A stretch of 64,000 bases of DNA from Geodermatophilus sabuli (lineage in GTDB: Bacteria > Actinomycetota > Actinomycetes > Mycobacteriales > Geodermatophilaceae), in assembly GCF_900215145.1 (NCBI RefSeq), contig NZ_OBDO01000006.1, positions 1 to 64,000 on the forward strand, given 5' to 3'. Both the position numbers and the translations under genes were made by a program. The notes below the pieces were generated by a model. It saw nothing but the letters and a program-made list of their open reading frames with translations, made no database searches and was not told the origin of the DNA. Each line of letters starts with the position of its first letter. Within the stretch, counting starts at the first letter, position 1. Positions 55,794 through 64,000 of this stretch are shown here, piece by piece.

Positions 55794-58700
55794 CCGCGCC
55801 ACCGCGGACCCTCGATCCGCTGCGCCGCCTATTCGCCGCCGCCCTCCTCGCGACCGGAGTCGTCGGCGTGCCGGCCGCGCTGTGGAGGGTGGGCGGCGGC
55901 TACCTGCCCGACGAGCCGCCGTCCTGGGCGCAGGTCACCGCGGCCCTGAGCGGTCCGGACACCGGCGCGGTCTTCCTCGGGCTCCTCGTCGTGCTCGGCT
56001 GGGCCGCGTGGGCGGTGTTCGCCCTGTCCGTGGCCGTCGAACTCGTCACCCAGCTGCGCGGCCGCCCGCCGCTCCGGCTGCCCGGGCTCGCGGCCCCCCA
56101 GCAGCTGGCCGGCCTGCTGGTGGCCGCCGTCGTCGGTGCCGGCGGAGCACCGCTGCTCGTCGCCCCCGCGCTCGCCGGCCCACCGGTCGTCGCCGAGCAG
56201 CCGGCCGAGGAGGCTCCGCGGGCACCCGCCCCGGCACCGGAGACCCAGCGGGCCGCGCCCGCCGCGGCCGGGCCCGCCTACACGGTGCAGCCCCGCGACA
56301 CCCTCGGCCGCATCGCCGCCCGCTACCTGGGGGACTGGGCCCGCTTCGAGGAGATCCTCGACCTCAACCGCGGCCGCCCCCAGCCCGACGGCGGCGCGCT
56401 CACAGACCCTGGACTCGTCCGCGCCGGCTGGGTCCTCGTCCTCCCGCCCGATGCCACGCTCCCCGCCCCGGAGCCGGCCGCCGATGAGGTGGTCGTGCAG
56501 CCCGGGGACACCCTCGTCGATATCGCCGAGCAGCACGGCTTGGACAGCTGGCAGCCGATCTTCGACCTGAACGCCCGCGAACCCGTGCCTGGCGGCGGCC
56601 GGTTCACCGACCCCGATCTGATCCGCCCCGGCCAGGTCCTCGACCTGCCGCCGACCGATCCGCCGGCCCCCGTGCCCATCCCGCCAACCGGGCCCGAGCC
56701 ACCGGCGCCGGGGCCGCCGCACGAGGACGGCTCCGGCGCGCCGACCGAGTCGCCGCCGGCGTCACCGACGTCGCCCGCGACGGAGAGCCCGTCCGATGCT
56801 GACTCGGCCGCGGCCGCCGGGGAGGCCGACGCCGCCCAGGAGTCCCCGTCCGACCTGGCGATCGTGTTGAGCGGCAGCGGAGCCCTGCTCGCCGCCGGCC
56901 TGGGCGCCGTCTGGCTCGCCCATCGCCGCCGGCGCCTGCGTCACCGCCGCCCCGGGCGCAGGCTGGCGCCCCTGCCGGCCGAGCTGTCCGCCACGCAGAC
57001 GGCCGTGACCACCGCCGCCGACGCCGGCCGGGCCGACTACGCCGTGCTCGATCGGGCACTCCGCGGCCTTGCGGTGCTGGTCTCCCAGGACCCCGACGGG
57101 GCGCTTCCCGACGTCGTCGCCGCCCGGCTCGACGGCCAGCGGCTGGGACTACGGCTGCACACCGCCGCGGACCGACCACCGCCCGCCCCCTGGACCGCCG
57201 ACGAGACGGGCCGCTGGTGGTCCCTCGAGCTGAGCGACGACATGGGCTTCGACATCGACGTGGCCCGTGCCCGCCTGGCGCCGTACCCGACGCTCGTCAC
57301 CATCGGCAGCGACGACGGACGACGCTGGCTGCTGGATTTGGAACGCATCGGCGTGCTTCGCCTGACCGGCCCGGCCGACCGCTGTGAGGACTTCGCCCGG
57401 CACCTGGCCGCTGAGCTCGGCGTCAACGCGTGGTCGGACCTGCTCACGGTCACCACCGTCGGGTTCGGCCAGGAGCTGGTCGACCTCGCCCCGGAACGGA
57501 TCCACCCGGCCGACGTTCCCTCCGACGCCGACCTGCAGCCCGCGCTCAAGGACGTCATCGAACGCGACGGCGAAGACACCCTGCAGGGGCGGCTGCACGC
57601 GGCGACCGGAACCGGCTGGATGCCGCACGTCGTCCTCGCCCCCCTCGTGGCGGACGACGACGATGCCCTCGCCAAAGCGGCCACCACGTTGGAAGGACGG
57701 AAGCATCGCAGCCCGATCGTCGTCGTCCTAGGCGCCGACTCGAAGCAGGAGATCGACGAGTGGCTGCTCACGCTCGACGACGATGGGTCCCTCCTGCTAC
57801 CGGCACTGGACCTGCGGCTGCCGGCGCCGCAGCTGACCGCCCAGCAGGCCCGCGACATCGCCATCCTGCTGGCCTTCGAGCGCGACACCGCAGACCAACC
57901 CATCCCTGCAGCCGACGGCAACCGGCCCTGGCAGGTACACACCGACGCCGCTGGCGCTCTGCGCGGCGATGTGCTTCAGCTCGACGAGAGCGAGCCACCC
58001 ACGCACGTCCCCGCACCCCGGCCGCCCCGACGCCGCTCGTCGGCGGCCGTCGCCCCCGACTGCACGCCGCAGCCGGTCGATCGGGCAGCGTGCCCCGCGC
58101 CCACCGCGGGCGAGTATGCAGCGGCGGTTGACCACAGCCGGGCGCCCGAGCTGCAGAAGCGGATCGAGGACGATCTTGAGCCGCTCGACCGCGACCTCGC
58201 CGACTGGGGGGATCCCGACTGCACACGCCCTCGTCTGACCCTGCTCGGCCCCGTCACCCTGCGCGCGCACGGCGACGAGCAGGCCGCCGCCCGGTCCGGG
58301 CTGCGCCGCCGCTACGAGGAGGCGATCGCCTACCTCGCCACGCGTCCTCACGGCGCAACCGTCGATGAAGCTGCCACCGCTCTGCAGCCCGCGCGTGGTG
58401 GCAGAACCGACCCGGTCAGCGCTCGCGCCTACGTGCACCGGATTACCGCCGGCGCCCGAGCCTGGCTCGGCACCGACCCGACCACCGGCGAGAAGCACCT
58501 CAGCTCCGGCCACCGCGGCCCCTACGCGCTGACCAACGTCCTCGTCGACGCCGACCTCTTTCGCCAGCTGCGTGCCCGTGCCGGCGTGCGCGGTAGCGAC
58601 GGCATGCCCGACCTGCTGGCCGCGCTGGAGCTGGTGTCCGGGCCGCCCTTCGCCCAGCGTCCTACGGGCTACGAGTGGCTGGGCGGCCTGGACCTGTCCC

Positions 58701-58996
58701 TCACCGCGGGGATCTGCGATGTCGCCCACCAGGTCGTCACGGCAGCTCTCGCCGACGACGACCTGAACGCCGCCCGAACCGCTAGCGCCACCGCGCTCCT
58801 GGTTGCGCCCGACGACCAGAGGGTCCTGCTCGACGCCATGGGGGTCGCCTACCGCGGAGGTAACCCGGCCGAAGCCGAGACCTACGTCGCACGCATCATC
58901 GATGTCCACGACGGCGACGACGAGATGGACCTACCGCTCAGCACCGCCGAGGCCATCAACCGCGCTCGCCGTCAGTACCTCGATCGCGCTCCGTAA
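55790..58996 (+). CDS. membrane protein with two LysM domains and C-terminal BTAD module
   Basis: 1068 residues. Three N-terminal TM helices (to about 130), a Pro/Ala linker, LysM 1 (YTVQPRDTLGRIAARYLGDW, from about 164) and LysM 2 (VVVQPGDTLVDIAEQHGLDS, from about 235), a Pro/Ser/Asp linker, a fourth TM helix (LAIVLSGSGALLAAGLGAVW, about 353-372) with RRRRLRHRR after it, a large cytoplasmic middle, and a C-terminal winged-helix plus BTAD-type helical region (from about 820: YEEAIAYLATRPHGATVDEA, ending AEAINRARRQYLDRAP). LysM binds peptidoglycan; BTAD occurs in SARP/AfsR regulators. It may sense or hold the export machine at the wall. Confidence 0.85.
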   Translation: MTAPPRTLDPLRRLFAAALLATGVVGVPAALWRVGGGYLPDEPPSWAQVTAALSGPDTGAVFLGLLVVLGWAAWAVFALSVAVELVTQLRGRPPLRLPGLAAPQQLAGLLVAAVVGAGGAPLLVAPALAGPPVVAEQPAEEAPRAPAPAPETQRAAPAAAGPAYTVQPRDTLGRIAARYLGDWARFEEILDLNRGRPQPDGGALTDPGLVRAGWVLVLPPDATLPAPEPAADEVVVQPGDTLVDIAEQHGLDSWQPIFDLNAREPVPGGGRFTDPDLIRPGQVLDLPPTDPPAPVPIPPTGPEPPAPGPPHEDGSGAPTESPPASPTSPATESPSDADSAAAAGEADAAQESPSDLAIVLSGSGALLAAGLGAVWLAHRRRRLRHRRPGRRLAPLPAELSATQTAVTTAADAGRADYAVLDRALRGLAVLVSQDPDGALPDVVAARLDGQRLGLRLHTAADRPPPAPWTADETGRWWSLELSDDMGFDIDVARARLAPYPTLVTIGSDDGRRWLLDLERIGVLRLTGPADRCEDFARHLAAELGVNAWSDLLTVTTVGFGQELVDLAPERIHPADVPSDADLQPALKDVIERDGEDTLQGRLHAATGTGWMPHVVLAPLVADDDDALAKAATTLEGRKHRSPIVVVLGADSKQEIDEWLLTLDDDGSLLLPALDLRLPAPQLTAQQARDIAILLAFERDTADQPIPAADGNRPWQVHTDAAGALRGDVLQLDESEPPTHVPAPRPPRRRSSAAVAPDCTPQPVDRAACPAPTAGEYAAAVDHSRAPELQKRIEDDLEPLDRDLADWGDPDCTRPRLTLLGPVTLRAHGDEQAAARSGLRRRYEEAIAYLATRPHGATVDEAATALQPARGGRTDPVSARAYVHRITAGARAWLGTDPTTGEKHLSSGHRGPYALTNVLVDADLFRQLRARAGVRGSDGMPDLLAALELVSGPPFAQRPTGYEWLGGLDLSLTAGICDVAHQVVTAALADDDLNAARTASATALLVAPDDQRVLLDAMGVAYRGGNPAEAETYVARIIDVHDGDDEMDLPLSTAEAINRARRQYLDRAP

Positions 58997-59189
58997 TAGC
59001 ACCTGCTGGCAAGACGACGCCGTCGTACTAATCCGCGTGACTTGCAGCGGATCGACTATCGCCGGAGATGCGGCGCCCCCGGCCGCCTGCTGTTGCCGTC
59101 CGTGTTGACTTGTTCGACCAGATCGACGCTGGCCGCCGTGGTGAGGACGACGAATGCGCGCTGATGATCTCCCGGCCGTGCAGTGTTCG

Positions 59190-59560
59190 ATGAGTCGCAA
59201 AGCCAGATATCGAAGTAGGCGATCTGCACGGTAGCGCCCTAGCGGACGGGAGGATTCCGTAGCGACAGTTAGCGGTCCAAGTTGATGGTCAGCGGGCGGC
59301 GGCCACCGGAGCCCTTCTTCGCCGATGGCCTGCGGGTCGGCCTTGTCCGGGACGGTCTACGGGAGACCTCGACGGCGCAGGTAGGTCCCATCTCCGCGGC
59401 TGGAGTGAGTCTTGTCGCCGAACACCCACTCCGGGCGGGTACGCGGCCGTCCCGGTCCCGGCCGGCGCGGCACCCGGCTCTGATTGAGCCCAAGCACGCA
59501 CAGCGTGCTGTTGGCTGACCTTCCGCGCTTGTGCCCAAGGCCTCTTGACGGGGCCAGGGG
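59190..59560 (-). pseudogene. decayed IS5-type transposase fragment
   Basis: Read on the minus strand with frameshifts, the sequence gives RPGPGRPRTRPEWVFGDKTHSSRG, shortened here to its core RPRTRPEWVFGDKTHSSR, then YLRRRGLP, a stop, TVPDKAD, and in another frame KKGSGGRRP, and further on QIAYFDIWL. These are successive blocks of IS5-family DDE transposases (GDKAYSSR, LRRRGI, GGRPP, AAINEWL) interrupted by stops. It is the only recognisable content of the 797-base gap 58997-59793; the rest (59560-59793) shows nothing I can support. Confidence 0.65.
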
Positions 59561-59793
59561 AGCGGTCGACCGTGCAACGCGCGAGCAACGCGCGAGGTCG
59601 GACGGCGCACGGTGTCAGGCCGAGCCAAGATCGGGTGTCGCAAGGGCCCTGCGCGGGTGCGGGCACGCCTCCGATGGAGATCATCGAAAGCAAGGAGAAG
59701 TCGGATTGGCGATCCGGTTCGGCCTGGTTGCCGCCGCGATCGCCCCGCCCCTGTGGCTCCGTCAAACCTGCAGCGGCTCGGATAACCCCTAGG

Positions 59794-60999
59794 TCAATCA
59801 CCTGCAATTCTGAGTTGCTTGAGACGGTCAACGATCTGCGGCCAAGGGATTGCTCCTGTCATGTGACACCAGGACAAGCGAATCGCGCCCGCGATGCGCT
59901 GGTCTGAATACCCAGCGGCGGTCAGTACATGGCTCGGCTTGTAACTCTGGGCGGTGCACGCCGAACCGTTCGATAGGGCCACGAGGTCCCTCAAGGCAAC
60001 GATGGCTGCTTCCGAGTCGATCTCGGGCATCGAGAAATTGATGGCATTAGGCAGGCTGCGGTCGGGGTCACCGTTGAAGGACGCACCGAGTGACGCAAGC
60101 GTCTCCACGGCGTCTCGCTTGAGGGCCTCGTTGTGCGCCGTGCGCTGCTCATGTTGCTGCAGGGCCAGTCGAGCGGCGGTGCCCAAGCCGGCGATCAAGG
60201 CCACCGGCAGCGTGCCAGGTCGCAGACCTCGTTCTTGGCCGCCGCCGTACATCAGGGGCGTGAGTGGGGGTCGCGTGAACCCGCGCCGGCGGGCGACCAG
60301 GGCGCCGACGCCCTTGGGGGCGTACAGCTTGTGCCCGGATGCGGAGATGAGATCCATCCGGCGGTTGCGCAGAGGGTTGATCACCTTGCCGAACGCCTGC
60401 GCCGCGTCGACGTGGAAGAAGGCCTCGTGGCCAGCGAGAGTCGAGGCGATCTCGTCGATCGGCTGTATGACGCCGGTCTCGTTGTTCGCCGCCATGACGG
60501 ACACCAGCAGTGTGTCTGGGCGCAGGGCGGCTGCCACCGCCTCGGCTTCAATCCACCCGCCTGCGACCGGTGGGAGCAGGGTGATGTCGAAGCCGCGAGC
60601 GCCGAGCGCCTCCAGCGGCTCGAGGACGGCCTTGTGCTCGATCTGCGTGCTGATGATGTGCCGGCGGCCAGTGCGCTCACCGTGTGCGGCCAGCCCGAGG
60701 ATGGCCAGGTTGTTGCTCTCGGTGGCACCGCTCGTGAGGATCACCTCTTCGGGCTGAGCGCCGACAACGGCCGCTAGCTCCACCCGCGCCTGCTGGACGC
60801 GCTCCTTCGCAGCCTGGCCGTAGGTGTGGGTCCGGCTGCCGGCGTTTCCGTACTCCTCGCTCAGGTAGTGCATCACCTCGGCAAGAACCGCCGGCTCGAC
60901 CGGCGTGGTGGCGTTGCAGTCGAGGTAGACGGGGCGACCGTGGTCGCCCGGCGCGAGCCGGTGCGCGGTCCTGTCAGTGCTCGCCTCTACCGTCCTCAT
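59794..60999 (-). CDS. dndA: cysteine desulfurase DndA
   Basis: 401 residues of the IscS/NifS class. VYLDCNATTPVEPAVLAEV starts the PLP fold; ATESNNLAILGLA, the Schiff-base Lys in SASGHKLYAPKGVGALV, GGGQERGLRPGT and the catalytic Cys in LSNGSACTAQSY (about 348). DndA takes sulfur from L-cysteine for DNA phosphorothioation and assembles the Fe-S cluster of DndC. ATG 60999; no SD is evident. Its divergence from dndB is the Streptomyces lividans arrangement, which separates it from the housekeeping IscS. Confidence 0.92.
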   Translation of the reverse strand: MRTVEASTDRTAHRLAPGDHGRPVYLDCNATTPVEPAVLAEVMHYLSEEYGNAGSRTHTYGQAAKERVQQARVELAAVVGAQPEEVILTSGATESNNLAILGLAAHGERTGRRHIISTQIEHKAVLEPLEALGARGFDITLLPPVAGGWIEAEAVAAALRPDTLLVSVMAANNETGVIQPIDEIASTLAGHEAFFHVDAAQAFGKVINPLRNRRMDLISASGHKLYAPKGVGALVARRRGFTRPPLTPLMYGGGQERGLRPGTLPVALIAGLGTAARLALQQHEQRTAHNEALKRDAVETLASLGASFNGDPDRSLPNAINFSMPEIDSEAAIVALRDLVALSNGSACTAQSYKPSHVLTAAGYSDQRIAGAIRLSWCHMTGAIPWPQIVDRLKQLRIAGD

Positions 61000-61002
61000 A
61001 GG

Positions 61003-61075
61003 TCGCAAGGTACGGCAACGGGACGACAGGTGTTAGGACACGACAGGCCCTCTGTACGGAACTTGCGATCCGTAC
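61003..61075. promoter_or_regulatory. repeated motifs in the dndA/dndB divergent promoter region
   Basis: GTACGG (61054-61059) and CCGTAC (61070-61075) form an inverted repeat with a 10-nt spacer; GTACGG recurs at 61010-61015, and TCGCAAG (61003-61009) is inverted as CTTGCGA (61062-61068). Such paired motifs in a 99-base divergent gap suggest an operator for both genes; DndB is a known repressor of dnd genes in Streptomyces. Confidence 0.5.
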
Positions 61076-61098
61076 ATCAGGAGCGTAGACAGACGGGC

Positions 61099-62238
61099 AT
61101 GGCCGCACCGCGTGTCAGTCCCGCGGCCCCCGCCAGGACGCGGGCGTCCGCCTTCGAGTACGTCTTCCCGGCGATCCGGGGCATCCAAGCCGGCCGCGAG
61201 TACTACGTCACGATGTGCCCCCTGCGCCTCATTCCCCGGCTGTTCGTCTTCGACGAGGAGGAGCTGACGCCGGAGCTGCGCGCGCAACGCACCCTCAACA
61301 AGGCGCGAGTCCCCGAGATCGCCCGCTACATCCTGGACAACCCGACCAGCTACGTCTTCTCAGCCCTCACCGCGTCGGTCAACGCCGACGTTCGCTTCGA
61401 GGCCTTCGACGCCGACGGCCGCGGCGGCGAGCGGCTCGGCACCCTGACCATCCCGATGGAAGCCAAGTTCGTCATCAACGACGGGCAGCACCGCCGGGCC
61501 GGCATTCAACAGGCGCTGGCCGAAAACCCGGAACTCGGGGACGAGAGCATCGCCATCGTCATGTTTCTGGACATCGGGCTGGAGCGCTCCCAACAGATGT
61601 TCGCCGACCTCAACCGCCACGCCATCCGGCCGGCCAAGTCGATCGGCGTGCTCTACGACCACCGCGACGAGATGTCGGCCATTTCGCGGCTGGTCGTGTT
61701 CCGGTCGGACCTGTTCAACGACCTGACTGAGACCGAGACGAGCAACCTGTCGGCCCGGTCTCGCAAGCTGTTCACCCTGTCGGCCTTCTACAACGCCAAC
61801 CGTGCGCTGCTCGAGGACATCGAACCCGATTCGCTGGAGCGGCGGGTCGACCTGGCGACGGCCTACTGGGAGGTGGTCGCCGAGCAGTTCCCGGAGTGGA
61901 CGATGGTGCGGCAGCGCGAGCTGAGCGCCGGTGAGATCCGCCGCGACTTCATCCACAGCCACGGCATCGTCCTGCACGCCCTCGGCATCATCGGCAACAG
62001 CCTGCTGCGGGCGAGTACGAGCCGGACGAGCTGGCAGAAGACCCTGAAGGGCCTGCGGCAGCTGGACTGGCACCGAGGGAGTGCCGCCTGGGAGGGCCGC
62101 GCCGTCCTCGGCGGCAAGGTCTCCAAGAGCCGCGCCAACGTGCTGCTGACGACGGCGGCCATCCGCAGCGCCCTGGGCCTACCGCTGCCGCCCGAGGAGC
62201 AGCAGATCGACGACACCTTTCGACGAGGAGACGCATGA
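61099..62238 (+). CDS. dndB: DndB, phosphorothioation regulator
   Basis: 379 residues. The DGQHRRAGIQQAL motif (about 128-140), shared by DndB and DGQHR-domain proteins, follows FEYVFPAIRGIQAGREYYVT and RVPEIARYILDN; FADLNRHAIRPAKSIGVLYD is the second family block. In Streptomyces DndB lowers the level and alters the sites of modification, probably by repressing the operon. ATG 61099. It overlaps dndC by 4 nt. Confidence 0.92.
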   Translation: MAAPRVSPAAPARTRASAFEYVFPAIRGIQAGREYYVTMCPLRLIPRLFVFDEEELTPELRAQRTLNKARVPEIARYILDNPTSYVFSALTASVNADVRFEAFDADGRGGERLGTLTIPMEAKFVINDGQHRRAGIQQALAENPELGDESIAIVMFLDIGLERSQQMFADLNRHAIRPAKSIGVLYDHRDEMSAISRLVVFRSDLFNDLTETETSNLSARSRKLFTLSAFYNANRALLEDIEPDSLERRVDLATAYWEVVAEQFPEWTMVRQRELSAGEIRRDFIHSHGIVLHALGIIGNSLLRASTSRTSWQKTLKGLRQLDWHRGSAAWEGRAVLGGKVSKSRANVLLTTAAIRSALGLPLPPEEQQIDDTFRRGDA

Positions 62239-63773
62239 CGCGCAGCCTGCCCATCCGGCCCCGCTCCGCCTTCGACGGGTCCGGCTTCGCCGCCACCGTC
62301 GAGGCCCTGGTGGGCCAGACACAGCAGCTCTACCTCGCCGACAGCGTTCCGTGGGTGATCGGGTACTCCGGTGGCAAGGATTCGACGGCGGTGCTGCAGC
62401 TGGTCTGGCTGGCCCTTGCCGGGCTGCCGGCGGAGCAGCGCACCAAGCCGGTGCACGTCATCAGCACCGACACGCTGGTGGAGAACCCGGTCGTCGCCGC
62501 CTGGGTAACGCACTCGCTCGAGGTCATGGCCGAGGCCGCTGCCACGGCCGGGCTGCCGCTGACGCCGCACCGCTTGACGCCTGCCGTGGCCGACACCTTC
62601 TGGGTCAACCTGATCGGTCGCGGCTACCCGGCACCCCGGCCGAAGTTCCGCTGGTGCACCGAGCGGCTGAAGATCAAGCCGTCGAACACCTTCATCCGCG
62701 AGATGGTGCAGGCGCACGGTGAGGCGATCTTGGTGCTCGGCACCCGCAAGGCCGAGTCGGCCGGTCGGTCGCACCGGATGACCGCCCTGGAGTCGCGCCG
62801 GGTCCGTGACCTGCTCAGCCCGAACGACTCGCTGCCCAACTGTCTCGTCTACTCCCCGGTCGAGGACTGGTCCAACGACGACGTCTGGACCTTCCTCATG
62901 CAGGTCAAGAACCCCTGGGGCTACTCCAACAAGGAACTGCTGACCATGTATCAGGGGGCGTCGGCGGACGGCGAGTGCCCGCTGGTGGTCGACGCCAGCA
63001 CCCCTAGCTGCGGCGACAGCCGCTTCGGCTGCTGGACCTGCACGCTGGTCGACCAGGACAAGTCGATGGCGGCGATGATCCAGAACGACGAGCAGAAGGA
63101 GTGGATGCTGCCGCTGCTGGAGCTGCGCAACGAGCTGGACGTGGCCGACGACCGGCCCCTGCGCGACTTCCGGCGGATGAACGGCACCGTCCAGCTCTTC
63201 AACGACAAGCCGATCCCCGGCCCGTACACCCAGGCATCACGGGAGCGCTGGCTGCAGCGGCTGCTGGAGGCGCAGTCTTGGATCCGCGAGCACGGGCCGG
63301 ACTACGTTCGGCGGCTCGAGCTCATCACCCTCGATGAGCTGGAGGAGATTCGCCGGCTCTGGGTGGTCGAGAAGCACGAGTTCGAGGACCACCTGCCGGG
63401 CATCTACGAAGTGGCCATGGGAGCGCCGTATCCGGGCCGGCCCCTCGATGAGCACCTGCCGCTGGGCCCCGCCATGGTGGCGATCTTGGAGCAGGTGGCC
63501 GGCGAGGATCGGCTGCACTTCGAGCTCGTGCGCGAGCTGCTGGACATCGAGCAGCGCCACCGGGCCCAGGCCCGGCGGTCGGGCCTGTTCGAGTCGATTG
63601 AGAAGGCCCTCCGCCGCGGCTTCTACGACGACGAGGCCGACGCCGTGCTGCGAGCCCTCGAGCGCAGGACGGCGCTGGACGAGGCCGCCGCCGGGACCGA
63701 TCCGCAAGGGCCGGATCCGCGTGAGGAGGCTGACCCCTACGTCAACCTGCTCGGGGATCAGGTCACGCGGTGA
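62235..63773 (+). CDS. dndC: DndC, phosphorothioation sulfurtransferase
   Basis: 512 residues of the PAPS reductase/ATP pyrophosphatase type. The PP-loop is IGYSGGKDSTAVLQL (about 42-56); Cys residues for the 4Fe-4S cluster are visible in RWCTERLKIKP, DGECPLV and FGCWTCTLVDQDKSMAAMI. The C-terminal 200 residues are helical. DndC activates the DNA backbone with ATP and passes sulfur from DndA. ATG 62235 overlaps dndB; the stop overlaps the dndD GTG. Confidence 0.95.
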   Translation: MTRSLPIRPRSAFDGSGFAATVEALVGQTQQLYLADSVPWVIGYSGGKDSTAVLQLVWLALAGLPAEQRTKPVHVISTDTLVENPVVAAWVTHSLEVMAEAAATAGLPLTPHRLTPAVADTFWVNLIGRGYPAPRPKFRWCTERLKIKPSNTFIREMVQAHGEAILVLGTRKAESAGRSHRMTALESRRVRDLLSPNDSLPNCLVYSPVEDWSNDDVWTFLMQVKNPWGYSNKELLTMYQGASADGECPLVVDASTPSCGDSRFGCWTCTLVDQDKSMAAMIQNDEQKEWMLPLLELRNELDVADDRPLRDFRRMNGTVQLFNDKPIPGPYTQASRERWLQRLLEAQSWIREHGPDYVRRLELITLDELEEIRRLWVVEKHEFEDHLPGIYEVAMGAPYPGRPLDEHLPLGPAMVAILEQVAGEDRLHFELVRELLDIEQRHRAQARRSGLFESIEKALRRGFYDDEADAVLRALERRTALDEAAAGTDPQGPDPREEADPYVNLLGDQVTR

Positions 63774-64000
63774 TCCTCGACGAGCTCGTCCTGCACAACG
63801 TCGGCACCTTCGCCGGCCGTCACGCCATCGAGTTGACGCCGCCCGCCCGGAACAAGCCGGTCGTGCTGATCGGCGGTCTCAACGGTGCTGGCAAGACGAC
63901 CATCCTGGAGGCGATCCATCTCGCCTTGTACGGCTCCCTTGCGCAGGCGTCGGGCCGCCGCACAGGAAGCTACGAGAACTATCTGCGCAGCCTGATCCAC
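63770..64000 (+). CDS. dndD: DndD, SMC-like ATPase, 5' part only
   Basis: The first 77 residues are present. ILDELVLHNVGTFAGRHAIE matches the start of SMC/Rad50-like ATPases, and VLIGGLNGAGKTTILEAIHL holds Walker A (about 31-50), followed by ALYGSLA. DndD works with DndC and DndE in phosphorothioation, possibly nicking DNA. GTG 63770 overlaps the dndC TGA. The gene runs off the window; dndE would be expected next. Confidence 0.93.
   Translation, partial: MILDELVLHNVGTFAGRHAIELTPPARNKPVVLIGGLNGAGKTTILEAIHLALYGSLAQASGRRTGSYENYLRSLIH

Noticed and set aside
59282..59792. Small plus-strand ORFs of 78-120 codons in the gap before dndA
   Set aside because: They run across the decayed transposase remnant in the wrong direction and show no SD or family pattern.
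59794..60999. Housekeeping IscS or SufS instead of DndA
   Set aside because: The gene is divergent from dndB-dndC-dndD and no iscU, sufB or tRNA-thiolation gene is adjacent; context favours DndA, though an IscS-type enzyme can fill the same role.
60000..64000. Right attachment site of the island
   Set aside because: No copy of the tRNA-Pro 3' end was seen in the window; the dnd operon continues past the edge.

Overview
The window comes from the chromosome of a very GC-rich actinomycete. The gene order and the Arg/Gly/Ala/Pro-rich proteins suggest Frankineae/Geodermatophilaceae (Blastococcus-, Modestobacter- or Geodermatophilus-like); the genus is inference. It opens in the 3' end of a 5S rRNA gene with its terminator.

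From 2.3 to 45.1 kb runs a conserved housekeeping block whose order is known from Mycobacterium tuberculosis Rv1691-Rv1713: TPR protein, HAD phosphatase, small protein, tlyA, nadK, recN, steA, mctB, pyrG, NUDIX hydrolase, xerD, parA-like, scpA, scpB, rluB, cmk, der. Most genes overlap by the 4 bases ATGA/GTGA, which implies translational coupling. Lineage-specific modules interrupt the block: two FemAB/GNAT-like acyltransferases around a polysaccharide flippase (5.7-9.3 kb); a lipid-linked glycan set (MraY-like transferase, MurJ-like flippase, GT4, large membrane protein; 18.5-24.6 kb); alanine dehydrogenase with two unknown genes (27-29.7 kb); a xylose operon with its ROK repressor (35.5-40.3 kb); a Tat-exported metallo-beta-lactamase-fold protein; and an AroH chorismate mutase. 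Several promoters are TANNNT boxes 6-8 nt ahead of a start codon, typical of leaderless actinobacterial mRNAs.

At 45.2 kb a tRNA-Pro(GGG) gene is followed by a tyrosine integrase and an excisionase-type HTH protein, the left end of an integrated island that runs past the right edge. Its cargo is an XRE regulator, a lipoprotein, a compact Tad-like export operon (secreted protein, SAF/CpaB-like, TadZ-like, CpaF/TadA ATPase, TadB, TadC, Flp-like, two TadE-like, TadG-like) ending in a 1068-residue membrane protein that joins two LysM domains to a C-terminal BTAD-type regulatory module, a decayed IS5-type transposase, and a DNA phosphorothioation locus with dndA divergent from dndB-dndC-dndD (dndD cut by the window end).

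The most notable points are the Tad/LysM-BTAD operon and the dnd locus together on one tRNA island, a relay of micro-ORFs with 4-nt overlaps between tlyA and nadK (and a similar 13-codon ORF between pyrG and the NUDIX gene), a 48-bp tandem repeat array that expanded inside the aroH/cmk GTGA overlap without breaking either gene, a 60-bp repeat array coding an Arg-rich disordered domain next to the rRNA operon, and a hairpin able to hide the ribosome binding site of a hydrolase gene.
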